Below, in pieces: positions 1 through 8,971 of a stretch of DNA of 64,000 nucleotides. Origin of the DNA: Rhizobium sullae (GTDB lineage Bacteria > Pseudomonadota > Alphaproteobacteria > Rhizobiales > Rhizobiaceae); the NCBI RefSeq assembly GCF_025200715.1, contig NZ_CP104143.1, positions 3,626,001 through 3,690,000 of the forward strand. Direction: 5' to 3'. The notes under the pieces are model-generated. The model did no database searches. It was not told the origin of the DNA and was given only the letters and a program-made list of their open reading frames with translations. How positions within the stretch are numbered: the first letter of the stretch is position 1; every line of letters starts with the position of its first letter. The translations under genes were made by a program, and so were the position numbers.

Positions 1-580
1 CGATATCATCCCACACCAGAGCTGAAACCGAGCCGGGCACGTCATCTTCATCGGCAAAGTCGAGTTCAGCTTCAATCAGAGCACGAGCCCGCGTCAATCG
101 TTCCGCCCACGAATCGTATAGCTCGGATAGTTTGCCCTGGCTATGCTCGACCGCCAGGCGCCTTTGCATCTCCGTCTCTGCGGCAATCAGATCCGCCAGA
201 CCCTCAATCTCGACGAGGTCAAGTTTGCCGTTTTCAAACGCCCGCCGCGAGAACTCACCCTCCTCAGCCATCCGCACGCCCTCAATCGCCTCTAGTTCCT
301 CAAAGAGGGCATGAATGACGGCTCGACTCCCATGAAGCTGGAGCTCGGCGCAGTCTTCGCCCGTAAAAGAATCTGGCGATGGAAAGAAGAGTGCCAGGCC
401 GCTGTCTATAACCGAACCGTTACGGGAGCGAATCGTTCGCAGGGACGCCCTGCGTGGCGGTGGGGTGTCGCCGATCAGCAGTCGCAAGGCATCGCGCGTC
501 TTCACACCACTGAGGCGGACAACCGCAACGCCGGAAGGAACAGCTCCACTCGATAGCGCATAAATGGTTTCGTTCGACAT
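1..580 (-). CDS. mnmE: tRNA modification GTPase MnmE (5' part, runs off the window)
   Basis: The minus strand is open from an ATG at 580 to the first base of the window, giving about 193 residues of the amino-terminal end. The protein begins [20 protein letters not shown], which is the start of the MnmE formyl-THF-binding domain. It continues into the conserved segments [13 protein letters not shown] and [15 protein letters not shown], and then into the helical domain. MnmE, with MnmG, modifies the wobble uridine of certain tRNAs. The GTPase and C-terminal cysteine lie outside the window. It sits downstream of rho on the same strand, an arrangement common in rhizobia. The identification is firm, but the 3' end is not visible. 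Confidence 0.93.
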   Translation of the reverse strand, partial: MSNETIYALSSGAVPSGVAVVRLSGVKTRDALRLLIGDTPPPRRASLRTIRSRNGSVIDSGLALFFPSPDSFTGEDCAELQLHGSRAVIHALFEELEAIEGVRMAEEGEFSRRAFENGKLDLVEIEGLADLIAAETEMQRRLAVEHSQGKLSELYDSWAERLTRARALIEAELDFADEDDVPGSVSALVWDDI

Positions 581-620
581 CCTCGACCACTCTGGCCACG
601 CTCGGATTCCTCATAAGCGA

Positions 621-648
621 AAGCCGGCCATCGCGAAACGGCCGGCTT
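621..648 (-). terminator. hairpin between rho and mnmE
   Basis: A 9-bp inverted repeat (AAGCCGGCC / GGCCGGCTT, 10-nt loop) lies 24 bp downstream of the rho stop and 40 bp upstream of the mnmE start. The T-run after it on the minus strand is short and interrupted, so it may be a weak or attenuating terminator. Confidence 0.5.
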
Positions 649-671
649 TATGTCAGGAATCCGGCTATCTG

Positions 672-1937
672 TTATGTATTCATAGAGTCGAAGAAGTCCG
701 GATTGCTCTTCGTCTGCTTCAGCTTGTCGATGAGAAACTCGATAGCGTCGGTTGTTCCCATCGGAGCAAGAATACGTCGAAGCACGAAGATCTTCTGCAG
801 ATCCTGGCGCGGAACAAGCAGCTCCTCCTTACGCGTGCCGGACTTCAGAATATCCATCGCCGGGAAGATGCGCTTGTCGGCCACCTTACGGTCGAGAACG
901 ATTTCCGAGTTACCGGTTCCCTTGAATTCTTCGAAGATGACTTCATCCATGCGGCTGCCGGTATCAATGAGCGCCGTCGCGATAATCGTCAGAGAGCCGC
1001 CTTCTTCGATGTTACGGGCAGCGCCGAAGAAGCGCTTCGGCCGTTGCAGAGCGTTGGCATCAACACCACCGGTCAGAACCTTGCCGGACGACGGCACAAC
1101 GGTGTTGTAGGCGCGGCCAAGGCGCGTGATCGAATCGAGCAGGATGATGACATCACGGCCGTGCTCGACGAGCCGCTTCGCCTTCTCGATCACCATCTCA
1201 GCGACCTGCACGTGACGGACCGCCGGCTCGTCGAAGGTTGAAGAAATGACTTCGCCGCGCACTGAACGCTGCATGTCCGTCACTTCCTCCGGCCGCTCGT
1301 CAATCAGCAGAACGATAAGGTAGCATTCCGGATGATTTGCGGTGATCGAATGTGCGATATTCTGTAGAAGAACAGTCTTACCGGTCCTGGGCGGAGCGAC
1401 GATGAGGCCACGCTGGCCCTTACCGAGCGGCGCGACAAGGTCGATGACGCGCGCAGACAGATCCTTCGATGTCGGAACATCGAGCTCCATCTTGAAACGT
1501 TCATTGGGATAAAGCGGCGTGAGGTTATCAAAGTGGACCTTATGGCGGATCTTTTCCGGATCTTCGAAATTGATCGTGTTCACCTTGAGCAGGGCGAAAT
1601 AGCGCTCGCCTTCCTTGGGACCACGGATCGGTCCCTCGACCGTATCGCCGGTTTTCAGAGAGAAGCGGCGGATCTGCGATGGAGAGATGTAAATATCGTC
1701 TGGACCCGGGAGGTAGTTAGCGTTTGCCGAACGCAGGAAGCCGAAACCATCTTGCAGGACTTCCACGACGCCTTCGCCGATGATCTCTACATCCTGGCTC
1801 GCGAGAACCTTCAGGATTGCAAACATCAATTCCTGTTTGCGCATGGTGCTTGCATTTTCGACCTCGAGCGATTCGGCGAACGCCAGAAGATCGGTCGGGG
1901 ATTTGCTCTTAAGTTCCTGAAGCTTCATTTCAGCCAT
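672..1937 (-). CDS. rho: transcription termination factor Rho
   Basis: This encodes the 421-residue hexameric RNA-dependent ATPase that ends transcription at Rho-dependent sites. The N-terminal helical domain (about 5-45) is followed by the cold-shock-like RNA-binding domain with GFGFLRS (64-70). The Walker A motif APPRTGKT is at 181-188, with downstream [13 protein letters not shown] and [13 protein letters not shown]. The reading frame stays open upstream to 2039. The ATG at 1937 ([10 protein letters not shown]) is preferred because it gives the normal family length and N-terminus. The 188 bp up to hemJ form a long leader, which would allow the autoregulation known for rho genes, but that is inference. 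Confidence 0.97.
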   Translation of the reverse strand: MAEMKLQELKSKSPTDLLAFAESLEVENASTMRKQELMFAILKVLASQDVEIIGEGVVEVLQDGFGFLRSANANYLPGPDDIYISPSQIRRFSLKTGDTVEGPIRGPKEGERYFALLKVNTINFEDPEKIRHKVHFDNLTPLYPNERFKMELDVPTSKDLSARVIDLVAPLGKGQRGLIVAPPRTGKTVLLQNIAHSITANHPECYLIVLLIDERPEEVTDMQRSVRGEVISSTFDEPAVRHVQVAEMVIEKAKRLVEHGRDVIILLDSITRLGRAYNTVVPSSGKVLTGGVDANALQRPKRFFGAARNIEEGGSLTIIATALIDTGSRMDEVIFEEFKGTGNSEIVLDRKVADKRIFPAMDILKSGTRKEELLVPRQDLQKIFVLRRILAPMGTTDAIEFLIDKLKQTKSNPDFFDSMNT

Positions 1938-2125
1938 GAAGTGACCATTACTCTGTATTTCGAAGGGGGGAAGGCTATGTTGCGTCGTTTCGGTGTTGCG
2001 AAAGGGCTCGCAGACGACTGAACTCAAAACACATGCCACGAAGATGAGATGCGCGGAAAATAGCGACTAAGCTGAGATGCCGCAAGGGGGCTGTTTAAAA
2101 TGAAGTAAATTAAAGCGGCGCCCGC

Positions 2126-2665
2126 TCAAAACGGCTTAACGACAACCAGGATGACGATGAGGATCATGAGTAGCGTCGGTGCCTCGTTCATGAATCTCCA
2201 ATATCGCGCCGTGCGCCGGTTTTCATCCCGTGCAAAAGCATCGACCGCGCGACTGAAGAACAAGTGAACGGCCGTCAAGAGCACGACGAGGGCGATCTTG
2301 GCATGAAGCCACGCACCCTGAAAACCGTAGACAGACCAAGCCAGATACAGACCGAAAACCCAGGTCAGCATCATCGCCGGGTTCATGACGATCTTCAGCA
2401 GGCGCCGTTCCATGACCTTGAAGGTTTCCGACTGTACGGAACCTGGTTCCGCGTCGGTATGGTAGATGAAGAGCCTCGGCATATAGAACAGCCCGGCCAT
2501 CCAGGAGATGACCGCAATGATGTGCAGTGCCTTGATCCAAAGGTAGAGATTGGCCGGGTTCCATGCAAATAGCCCGACGGCAAGCAGCGCAAAAAAGGCG
2601 AGGGCGAAATGTGCCCGTCGCCGCGCATAGCTTCCTGGTCGCTCATCCGTCTGCTTTTCCATCAT
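2126..2665 (-). CDS. hemJ: protoporphyrinogen oxidase HemJ
   Basis: This is a 179-residue membrane protein of the HemJ (UPF0093) family, which oxidises protoporphyrinogen IX to protoporphyrin IX in bacteria lacking HemG or HemY. Four or five hydrophobic segments are visible (roughly 17-40, 45-65, 95-115, 120-140 and 158-178). The conserved KALHIIAVISWMAGLFYMPRLF block carries the histidine thought to bind heme. The gene starts exactly one base after the hemE stop, so the two form an operon for consecutive late heme steps. The second codon is also ATG and could equally be the start. Confidence 0.93.
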   Translation of the reverse strand: MMEKQTDERPGSYARRRAHFALAFFALLAVGLFAWNPANLYLWIKALHIIAVISWMAGLFYMPRLFIYHTDAEPGSVQSETFKVMERRLLKIVMNPAMMLTWVFGLYLAWSVYGFQGAWLHAKIALVVLLTAVHLFFSRAVDAFARDENRRTARYWRFMNEAPTLLMILIVILVVVKPF

Positions 2666-3700
2666 TCAATTCCCGCCACGGCGAACGCGTTTGACAAGCA
2701 GACGGACGTTTTCCGGATCGGCCTGCGGCGTAATTCCGTGGCCGAGGTTGAAGATCAACGGTCCGCCGCCAAGGTGCATCATGATGTCGTCGATACCCTC
2801 CTCAAGCGCGCGCCCACCGGCGACGACGCGCATGGGATCGAGATTGCCTTGGACCGGCCCTTCCTTCTGAAGCTCGGCAGCGAATTCAAGTGGAACGGAC
2901 CAATCAAGCCCAATCGCGTCAGCATCGGTCTTCTGCCTGTAGGTTTTCAGAAGATAACCTGCACCTTTGGCAAAGGCGATGACCCGAGCCTTCGGGCGCT
3001 GCGCTTTGACGCGGGCAATGATCCGAGCAACTGGCTTGACGGCAAAAGCCTCAAATTCCTTTTCTCCAAGAACGCCTGCCCAGGAATCGAAAATCTGCAC
3101 TGCATCGGCGCCGGCATCGATCTGCGCTACCAGATACTCGGCAGAGATGTCCGCAAGCAGCATGAGCAGTCGTTCAAACGCTTTTGGATGCTGGTAGGCA
3201 AAAAGCCTCGCCGGCGCCTGATCAGGCGTGCCGTGCCCTGCGATCATGTAAGTCGCCACCGTCCAGGGCGCACCGCAAAAGCCGAGAAGTGTCGTTTCTT
3301 CCGGGAGTTCCGTGCGCAACCGGCGCACTGTCTCGAACACCGGCTTCAGATAGTCGATAACACCATCAGCAGCCAGACGTGAAATTCCAGCCTCGTCGAT
3401 CGGGTCCATTTCCGGACCATGGCCTTCCGTGAAACGCACATTGCGCTTCATGGCATCCGGAATGACAAGAATATCAGAGAAGAGGATCGCCGCATCGAAG
3501 CCGTAGCGGCGGATGGGCTGCAGTGTCACTTCGACAGCGTGCTCCGGTGAATAGCAGAGGTCGAGGAAGCTTCCTGCCTTTGCACGCGTTTCTCGATACT
3601 CCGGCAGATAACGGCCTGCTTGTCTCATAAGCCAGATCGGAGGAGGGGAGAGAGTTTCACCGTCGAGAACTCTCATGATTTTCCGGCGCGTTTCGCTCAA
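2666..3700 (-). CDS. hemE: uroporphyrinogen decarboxylase
   Basis: This 344-residue enzyme decarboxylates uroporphyrinogen III to coproporphyrinogen III in heme synthesis. The family signatures [17 protein letters not shown] (about 19-35) and [16 protein letters not shown] (about 140-155) are intact, and the catalytic aspartate lies in the [11 protein letters not shown] segment. It is directly followed by hemJ. It transcribes away from the gene-free stretch at 3701-4103. In Caulobacter and Sinorhizobium hemE is the gene that borders the chromosome origin, which gives this neighbour special meaning. Confidence 0.97.
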   Translation of the reverse strand: MSETRRKIMRVLDGETLSPPPIWLMRQAGRYLPEYRETRAKAGSFLDLCYSPEHAVEVTLQPIRRYGFDAAILFSDILVIPDAMKRNVRFTEGHGPEMDPIDEAGISRLAADGVIDYLKPVFETVRRLRTELPEETTLLGFCGAPWTVATYMIAGHGTPDQAPARLFAYQHPKAFERLLMLLADISAEYLVAQIDAGADAVQIFDSWAGVLGEKEFEAFAVKPVARIIARVKAQRPKARVIAFAKGAGYLLKTYRQKTDADAIGLDWSVPLEFAAELQKEGPVQGNLDPMRVVAGGRALEEGIDDIMMHLGGGPLIFNLGHGITPQADPENVRLLVKRVRRGGN

Positions 3701-3919
3701 GCGCTTCGTCCCTTTAAGAATCTAAAGATATTTTAAAAGGTTTCTATTTCTTAGAGTCGGTGTCTATCAAGGATTAAAATCCATCCACTGCTGATACAAT
3801 TTGTTACGCGCATCAAAGATATCAGGACAATATCGATCGCATTCCATCGTAGATTTTGGAGAAGTTCGAATCTAAAAATGATTCCAGAAACTTGCCTCGA
3901 AGGGTGAGGCGGCGTTGTC

Positions 3920-3928
3920 TGTGGATAT
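3920..3928 (-). promoter_or_regulatory. DnaA box, 8/9 match
   Basis: TGTGGATAT is the reverse complement of ATATCCACA and differs from TTATCCACA only at the first base. It lies inside the origin candidate. Confidence 0.55.
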
Positions 3929-4009
3929 CCTGTGTATTCCAGATGAGTTCTTTAACGCCGATCACAAAATCCACAGACTGCCCTGTGGTGCTCTCCAGAA
4001 AATCCGAAA

Positions 4010-4018
4010 TGTGGATAA
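4010..4018 (-). promoter_or_regulatory. DnaA box, perfect consensus
   Basis: TGTGGATAA is the exact reverse complement of the TTATCCACA DnaA box. It lies 86 bp before the start of the PPDK regulator gene and in the same orientation as the box at 3920. Confidence 0.7.
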
Positions 4019-4103
4019 GGGGCCACGTTTTCCCTTGCCTGAAGCCATGCCGGTCCCTTAGCTCTCTATCATCCAGTCTTTTCAACAGGCAGCGGAAAAT
4101 AGC

Positions 4104-4925
4104 GTGGAGAACCGCACGAACTTCTTCCATCTGCATCTGATTTCTGACTCGACCGGTGAGACTCTGATCTCAGCCGGTCGTGCCGCGTCCGCCCAGTTCA
4201 AATCCGCTCAGCCGGTAGAACATGTCTATCCGTTGATACGGAATCGTAAGCAGCTGTTTGCTGTTCTCGATGCGATCGACAACGAGCCGGGCATCGTCCT
4301 CTACACGGTCGTCGATCGGGAACTTGCGGGGCTGATCGATGAGAGATGCGTGGAAATGGGCGTCGCCTCGGTCAATGTGCTTGAGCCTGTGATGGCCGCT
4401 TTCCAGCTTTATCTCGGTGCTCCGTTGCGGCGTCGCGTCGGTGCCCAGCACGTGATGAATGCCGGGTATTTTGCGCGTATCGAGGCGCTCAATTTCACCA
4501 TGGATCACGACGATGGGCAGATGCCCGAGGATTACAACGACGCCGACGTCGTCATCATCGGCATCAGCAGGACATCGAAAACACCGACGAGTATCTATCT
4601 CGCCAATCGCGGCATCAAGACAGCGAACATTCCGATCGTCTACGATGTGCCCTTGCCGGAAGCGCTTTTCACTGCAACGAGGCCGTTGATCGTCTGTCTC
4701 ATCGCAACGACGGATCGGATATCGCAGGTGCGTGAAAACCGGGTGCTTGGTGTGACACCTGGCTTCGATCGTAGCCAATATACGGATCGAGCAGCGATCT
4801 CCGAAGAACTAAAATATGCCCGCTCTCTTTGCGCGCGCCATAATTGGCCGTTGATCGATGTGACCCGTCGTTCCATCGAAGAGACGGCGGCCGCAATCGT
4901 TGCCCTGCGCCCCAAGCTGCGCTAA
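4104..4925 (+). CDS. pyruvate, phosphate/water dikinase regulatory protein (DUF299 family)
   Basis: This 273-residue protein belongs to the bifunctional kinase / phosphorylase family that inactivates PPDK or PEP synthase using ADP and reactivates it by phosphorolysis. The start [12 protein letters not shown] and the nucleotide-binding loop GISRTSKT at 153-160 followed by [10 protein letters not shown] are family hallmarks. The start is GTG; no ATG gives the conserved N-terminus. The gene reads away from the origin candidate and heads a plus-strand run into maf. Its partner enzyme is not in this window, so whether it acts on PPDK or PEP synthase cannot be told here; rhizobia usually have PpdK. 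Confidence 0.93.
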   Translation: MENRTNFFHLHLISDSTGETLISAGRAASAQFKSAQPVEHVYPLIRNRKQLFAVLDAIDNEPGIVLYTVVDRELAGLIDERCVEMGVASVNVLEPVMAAFQLYLGAPLRRRVGAQHVMNAGYFARIEALNFTMDHDDGQMPEDYNDADVVIIGISRTSKTPTSIYLANRGIKTANIPIVYDVPLPEALFTATRPLIVCLIATTDRISQVRENRVLGVTPGFDRSQYTDRAAISEELKYARSLCARHNWPLIDVTRRSIEETAAAIVALRPKLR

Positions 4926-4959
4926 GCGCTGATATTATGAATCTTGAGCTAAGAGACGC

Positions 4960-5559
4960 ATGACATCGAAACTGATTCTCGCCTCGTCCAGTCCATTCCG
5001 GCGGATGCTGCTCGCGAACGCCGGTCTGGAGTTTGAAGCGCATGCGGCAAAGATCGACGAGCGGGCGATCGAAGCACCGCTCGAAAGAGAGGGCGCATCT
5101 CCAGACACTGTCGCCTCGGTGCTTGCTAGGGCCAAGGCGGAGGAGGTGAGCAGCCGGTTTCCGGATTCTCTCGTCATCGGCTCGGATCAGACCATGTCGC
5201 TTCGTGATCACGTGTTTCACAAGCCGCACAACATGGCTGACGCCGCCAATCATCTGAGAGTACTTTCGGGGCAAACACATCGTCTGAACAGTGCGATCGC
5301 TATCATCGGAAATGGTGCGCTTCTATGGGAGCACGTGTCACACGCGTCGCTGACGATGCGCGTTCTGTCGGCGGATTTCATATCGCGCCATCTGGCAAGA
5401 GTTGGCGACAAGGCGCTCGGCAGCGTTGGCGCCTATCAGCTGGAAGGCGAGGGAATTCAACTTTTCGACCGGATCGACGGCGACTATTTCACGATCCTTG
5501 GCCTGCCAATGTTGCCGCTGCTTCAGAAACTAAGGGAATTGGGCGCGATCGATGGATGA
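4960..5559 (+). CDS. maf: Maf-family nucleoside triphosphate pyrophosphatase
   Basis: This 199-residue protein hydrolyses non-canonical nucleoside triphosphates to monophosphates. It opens with [14 protein letters not shown] (5-18), the Maf signature. The catalytic-region loop reads GSDQTM rather than the common GADT-V form, and the later [13 protein letters not shown] segment is conserved. This Q-bearing loop resembles one of the two Maf paralogues usual in rhizobia; subfamily substrate specificity cannot be assigned from sequence alone. The last 8 bases overlap the start of aroE, so the two are probably translationally coupled. Confidence 0.93.
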   Translation: MTSKLILASSSPFRRMLLANAGLEFEAHAAKIDERAIEAPLEREGASPDTVASVLARAKAEEVSSRFPDSLVIGSDQTMSLRDHVFHKPHNMADAANHLRVLSGQTHRLNSAIAIIGNGALLWEHVSHASLTMRVLSADFISRHLARVGDKALGSVGAYQLEGEGIQLFDRIDGDYFTILGLPMLPLLQKLRELGAIDG

Positions 5560-6409
5560 TTCACGTGAAACATTCGGCCCGAATGCTTTCGTTACCGGCT
5601 TCCCGGTGCGGCACTCACGCTCGCCCTTGATCCACGGATACTGGCTGAAAAAGCTTGGACTTCGCGGTAGCTACCGCCCATACGAGGTTGCTCCCGCCGA
5701 TTTTGCGGCATTCATGGGATCGCTCAAGGATCAAAGCTCCCAATTTATCGGCGGCAATGTCACCATCCCACACAAGGAGATGGCCTGTCGGCTCGCCGAC
5801 AGGCCGGACGAACTCTCCCAGGAACTCGGTGCTTCCAACACGTTATGGCTGGCGGAAGGAAAACTCCATTCGACCAATACCGACGGGCAGGGATTTACCG
5901 CGAACCTGGACGCGCGCCACCCTGGCTGGGATAAACATGACACCGTAGTAATACTCGGGGCAGGTGGGGCGAGCCGCGCGGTCATACAGGCAGTCCGCGA
6001 CCGCGGCTTTCGGGAGATTCATGTCGTCAATCGAACCGCTGCTCGTGCGCAGGAACTTGCCGATCGCTTCGGTGAGAAAGTCCATGCACATCCAATGGGA
6101 GCACTCGCGGAGGTCATGAAAGGAGCGGGGCTTTTCGTCAATACGACATCGCTCGGCATGGACGGCGAAACGGCACCGGCAATCGATTTCCTGCCACTCG
6201 ACGAAAATGCAGTCGTCACCGATATCGTCTATGTGCCGCTGAAGACATCTTTGTTGAAACAAGCCGAGGAACAAGGTTTTGTGATCGTGGATGGACTCGG
6301 TATGCTGCTTCACCAGGCAGTGCCGGGCTTTGAGAAATGGTTCGGCAAGCGCCCGGTCGTGGATGACGAGCTTCGTGCGCTCATCGTCGCAGATATGGAA
6401 AAGCACTGA
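5552..6409 (+). CDS. aroE: shikimate dehydrogenase
   Basis: This 285-residue NADP-dependent enzyme reduces 3-dehydroshikimate in the shikimate pathway. The shikimate-binding motif GNVTIPHK is at about 68-75, and the dinucleotide loop GAGGASRA lies near 135. [17 protein letters not shown] at the N-terminus is also diagnostic. It overlaps maf by 8 bases and coaE by 1 base (TGATG), consistent with one transcript. A ParB-site-like palindrome (5557-5572) lies within codons 2-7, so the N-terminal residues DDSRETF may be shaped by that site rather than by enzyme function. Confidence 0.96.
   Translation: MDDSRETFGPNAFVTGFPVRHSRSPLIHGYWLKKLGLRGSYRPYEVAPADFAAFMGSLKDQSSQFIGGNVTIPHKEMACRLADRPDELSQELGASNTLWLAEGKLHSTNTDGQGFTANLDARHPGWDKHDTVVILGAGGASRAVIQAVRDRGFREIHVVNRTAARAQELADRFGEKVHAHPMGALAEVMKGAGLFVNTTSLGMDGETAPAIDFLPLDENAVVTDIVYVPLKTSLLKQAEEQGFVIVDGLGMLLHQAVPGFEKWFGKRPVVDDELRALIVADMEKH
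5557..5572. promoter_or_regulatory. parS: parS-like ParB binding site
   Basis: TGATTCACGTGAAACA matches the widespread bacterial parS consensus TGTTTCACGTGAAACA at 15 of 16 positions. It lies about 1.5 kb from the origin candidate, inside the first codons of aroE. A second copy sharing 17 identical bases with this one occurs at 43741-43757. ParB/ParA genes are not in this window. Confidence 0.75.
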
Positions 6410-7020
6410 TGATCCGGATCGGTCTCACGGGTTCCATAGGAATGGGAAAATCAACTGCGGCAAAGCTCTTTGCCGAAGCCGGTATTCCCGTCAACGATTC
6501 CGACGCTGTGGTGCATGAGCTGTATGCCGGAGAGGCGGCGCCACTGGTCGAAGCTGAATTCCCTGGCACAGTGAAATATGGCGCTGTCGACCGGCAGGAA
6601 CTTGGCCGCCAACTTTCGCGCAGACCAGATGGCTTCAAGGCGCTGGAGGCGATCGTGCATCCGTTGGTTCGCAAGCGCGAAGCCGAATTCGTAAAACGCG
6701 AGCAAGCGCGAGGATCGGAGATAATCCTGCTCGATATCCCGCTGCTTTTCGAAACGGGTGCCGAAACCCGAGTCGACATAATCGTCGTCGTGAGCTGCGA
6801 TCCACAGATTCAGCGCGACCGGGTGCTTGCGCGTCCGAACATGACAGAGGAAAAATTCAGTATGATTCGCTCGCGGCAAACCCCGGACGCCGAAAAGCGG
6901 GCGCGTGCCGACTATGTCATCGATACGGGGCACGCCATCGAAATAACGCGGGCGAGGGTAAGCGAAATCATCGCGGATCTGAAAGCGCGGATCGCGAAAG
7001 GAGATTTCCGGAATGCGTGA
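6409..7020 (+). CDS. coaE: dephospho-CoA kinase
   Basis: This 203-residue P-loop kinase catalyses the last step of coenzyme A synthesis. The Walker A motif GLTGSIGMGKST is at 4-15. The conserved DIPLLFETGAE segment is near 107-117, and the substrate-binding N-terminal motif VNDSDAVVHELY is at about 28-39. It overlaps aroE by one base and dnaQ by eight, in the middle of a tightly packed plus-strand operon. Confidence 0.96.
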   Translation: MIRIGLTGSIGMGKSTAAKLFAEAGIPVNDSDAVVHELYAGEAAPLVEAEFPGTVKYGAVDRQELGRQLSRRPDGFKALEAIVHPLVRKREAEFVKREQARGSEIILLDIPLLFETGAETRVDIIVVVSCDPQIQRDRVLARPNMTEEKFSMIRSRQTPDAEKRARADYVIDTGHAIEITRARVSEIIADLKARIAKGDFRNA

Positions 7021-7726
7021 AATCATATTCGATACGGAAACCACCGGCCTCGACAGCCGCATCGATCGCATCGTAGAAATCGGCGGCGTCGAGCTTCTGA
7101 ACCATTTCCCGACCGGCCGCACAATCCATATCTACATCAATCCCGGCAATCAAAAAGTCCATCCCGATGCTCTGGCCGTTCACGGCATTACCGACGAGTT
7201 TCTGAAGGAAAAGAGGCCATTTGCCGACGTCGTTGAAGAGATCATCGACTTCTTCGGCGACGCAAAGTGGATCGCACACAACGCAACCTTCGACATGGGA
7301 TTTGTCAATGCGGAGCTTGCTCGCCTTGGCATGCCGCCGATCTTGCCGGAGAAGGTGGTCGATACGTTATCACTCGCGCGGCGCAAACATCCAATGGGAC
7401 CGAACTCGCTCGATGCCCTCTGCCGCCGCTATGGTATAGACAACTCGCACCGCACAAAACACGGTGCACTTCTCGACTCGGAGCTGCTCGCCGAGGTCTA
7501 TATCGAAATGATCGGAGGGCGTCAGACCGCTCTTGGTTTGAGTGTTGCTGCTGCAACTGGGTCAGGCGACGCCGAGATTATTCTGGACGAGACCGTCGAC
7601 ATCGTTTTGAAGCGGCCCCGCCCCCTCGCGCCACGCCTCAGCGAAGCAGAAGCTCAGGCTCACGACGCATTGATTGCTGCGCTCGGCAGCAAAGGCATCT
7701 GGGCCAAATACGATCGTCCAAATTAA
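7013..7726 (+). CDS. dnaQ: DNA polymerase III epsilon subunit (3'-5' proofreading exonuclease)
   Basis: This 237-residue DEDDh exonuclease proofreads for the replicative polymerase. Exo I is DTETTGLD (6-13), Exo II is HNATFDMGFV (about 87-96) and Exo III is HGALLDSELLAEVY (about 150-163) with its histidine and aspartate in place. The C-terminal tail contains the short region expected to bind the alpha subunit. It ends the operon that starts near the origin candidate and is separated from convergent secB by a hairpin. Confidence 0.96.
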   Translation: MREIIFDTETTGLDSRIDRIVEIGGVELLNHFPTGRTIHIYINPGNQKVHPDALAVHGITDEFLKEKRPFADVVEEIIDFFGDAKWIAHNATFDMGFVNAELARLGMPPILPEKVVDTLSLARRKHPMGPNSLDALCRRYGIDNSHRTKHGALLDSELLAEVYIEMIGGRQTALGLSVAAATGSGDAEIILDETVDIVLKRPRPLAPRLSEAEAQAHDALIAALGSKGIWAKYDRPN

Positions 7727-7752
7727 AAATGCCCGGGCTTTCACCCGGGCAC
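7726..7752 (-). terminator. Rho-independent terminator of secB
   Basis: An 8-bp stem (TGCCCGGG 7731-7738 / CCCGGGCA 7745-7752, loop ctttca) is followed on the minus strand by a T-run. It lies between the convergent dnaQ and secB genes and terminates secB; on the plus strand there is no T-run. Confidence 0.8.
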
Positions 7753-7777
7753 TGCAGTCTAATCAGGTACTTCGAAC

Positions 7778-8254
7778 TCAGTTTGTCTGCACCTTTGCGC
7801 GCGTCTGCTCTTCAGCGACGCGTTGCGCAAACATCTGTGCGAAGTCGATCGGGTCGATCATCAACGGCGGGAAGCCGCCATTGCGCGTAACATCGGCAAT
7901 GATCTGGCGGGCAAACGGGAAGAGCATGCGCGGGCATTCAATAAAGAGAACCGGAAGCATGTGTTCCTGCGGGAAGCCGGCAACGCGGAAGACACCACCA
8001 TAGACGAGTTCGGCGTGAAAGACCGTCTTGTCGCCATCCTTGGCCTCGGCGTTGAGCGACAGCACAACGTCGAAATCGCTATCCGAAAGCGGATTGGCAT
8101 TGACGTTGACGCTGATATTGATCGCCGGAGCCTTGTCGCGCGCCTGAAGCGAACGCGGCGCGCCGGGATTTTCGAAGGAAAGATCCTTCGTGTACTGAGC
8201 GAGAATTGTGAGGCTCGGGCTTGTCGTGCCGCTGCCGTTGTTTTCATCAGCCAT
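7778..8254 (-). CDS. secB: protein-export chaperone SecB
   Basis: This 158-residue chaperone keeps preproteins unfolded and hands them to SecA. The conserved core [19 protein letters not shown] and the C-terminal segment with [16 protein letters not shown] are clear. The ATG at 8254 (MADENNGS) is preferred over an upstream in-frame start because GAGG stands just before it. It is convergent with dnaQ. A 158-residue length is normal for alphaproteobacteria. Confidence 0.96.
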   Translation of the reverse strand: MADENNGSGTTSPSLTILAQYTKDLSFENPGAPRSLQARDKAPAINISVNVNANPLSDSDFDVVLSLNAEAKDGDKTVFHAELVYGGVFRVAGFPQEHMLPVLFIECPRMLFPFARQIIADVTRNGGFPPLMIDPIDFAQMFAQRVAEEQTRAKVQTN

Positions 8255-8335
8255 TGGATTTTCCTCGAGGGGCATTGAATGGTGCCGCCATCTAACATTT
8301 CGGGAAAAGGCTTACAACCCTAGGCGAACCCGTCT

Positions 8336-8845
8336 CTACTCGCCAAGCCGCTTGCCGGACCAAGGAGAATCTTTGTTCGGCTCGCGGCGGTAGTCGTCCT
8401 CATCAAGATCGACGACTTTTGAGTCCGGCTTGGATCGGTTGCCGGATTCGGATGATTGCGATGCCGCAAAGCCCTTCTTCGTTCCAACGATAACGAATCG
8501 CTTGCGGATGTAGTTCCAGGCAAGGTCACGAATGGCGGGGATGAAAAGCAGGATGGCGATGACATCCGAAATAAATCCCGGAACCATGAGAAGCAGCGAC
8601 GCAATGACGAGCATGGCCGGCCGCAGAAGGTCCCGGCCCGGCATTACGCCGGTTCGCCCCTCGGCAGACATACGCTGCAGAATGCCGATTCCCTGGCGGC
8701 GAAGCAGAGCCATGCCGATTGCAAAACTCAGCACGACGAGGCCAAGGGTCGCCAGCAGGCCGATAGCGCGCCCGACGATCACGAAGCCCGCTATCTCGGC
8801 CAGCGGCAACAAAAGAACAAAACCTGGAAGCATTGCAAGTCGCAT
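8336..8845 (-). CDS. fxsA: FxsA-family membrane protein
   Basis: This 169-residue protein belongs to the FxsA family, named for E. coli FxsA, which relieves F exclusion of phage T7. Its normal cellular role is unknown. Hydrophobic segments are at about 5-24, 28-46 and 75-100, around a short conserved loop with RRQGIGILQRM. The C-terminal 45 residues are charged, cytoplasmic and poorly conserved. It lies 81 bp upstream of secB on the same strand and is divergent from timA, an order typical of rhizobia. Confidence 0.88.
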   Translation of the reverse strand: MRLAMLPGFVLLLPLAEIAGFVIVGRAIGLLATLGLVVLSFAIGMALLRRQGIGILQRMSAEGRTGVMPGRDLLRPAMLVIASLLLMVPGFISDVIAILLFIPAIRDLAWNYIRKRFVIVGTKKGFAASQSSESGNRSKPDSKVVDLDEDDYRREPNKDSPWSGKRLGE

Positions 8846-8971
8846 CGTCTCTCCAACCGGCGTTTGCCGGGCCTCGATCGCAATCGCGAGATTGCGGCTA
8901 TTTGAATCATCTGTATATGCGGCCTATATGGGAGTACAAATCATGGATGTTAACGGCGGCTGCGGGACGAT

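Larger units (their letters stand above)
3701..4103. other. oriC: probable chromosomal replication origin (oriC)
   Basis: This is a gene-free 403-bp stretch between divergent hemE and the PPDK regulator gene. It contains one perfect DnaA box (TGTGGATAA, 4010-4018), one 8/9 match (TGTGGATAT, 3920-3928) and a weaker 7/9 match on the other strand (AAATCCACA, 3967-3975). An AT-rich tract runs from about 3713 to 3800 and could unwind. Four GANTC sites (3718, 3754, 3868, 3880) fit CcrM methylation. The hemE-adjacent origin is established for Caulobacter and S. meliloti; applying it here is inference. Open frames inside it (for example 3822-4136 minus and 3856-4140 plus) resemble no protein I know. 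Confidence 0.75.

Noticed and set aside
3822..4140. Open frames on both strands across the hemE upstream region
   Set aside because: They encode about 100 residues each with no recognisable domain, overlap each other and contain the DnaA boxes; a replication origin explains the region better.
5161..5225. CACGTG core near 5208 (GATCACGTGTTTCAC) as a third parS site
   Set aside because: The bases flanking the core do not match TGTTT/AAACA; only the central hexamer fits, so it was not counted.
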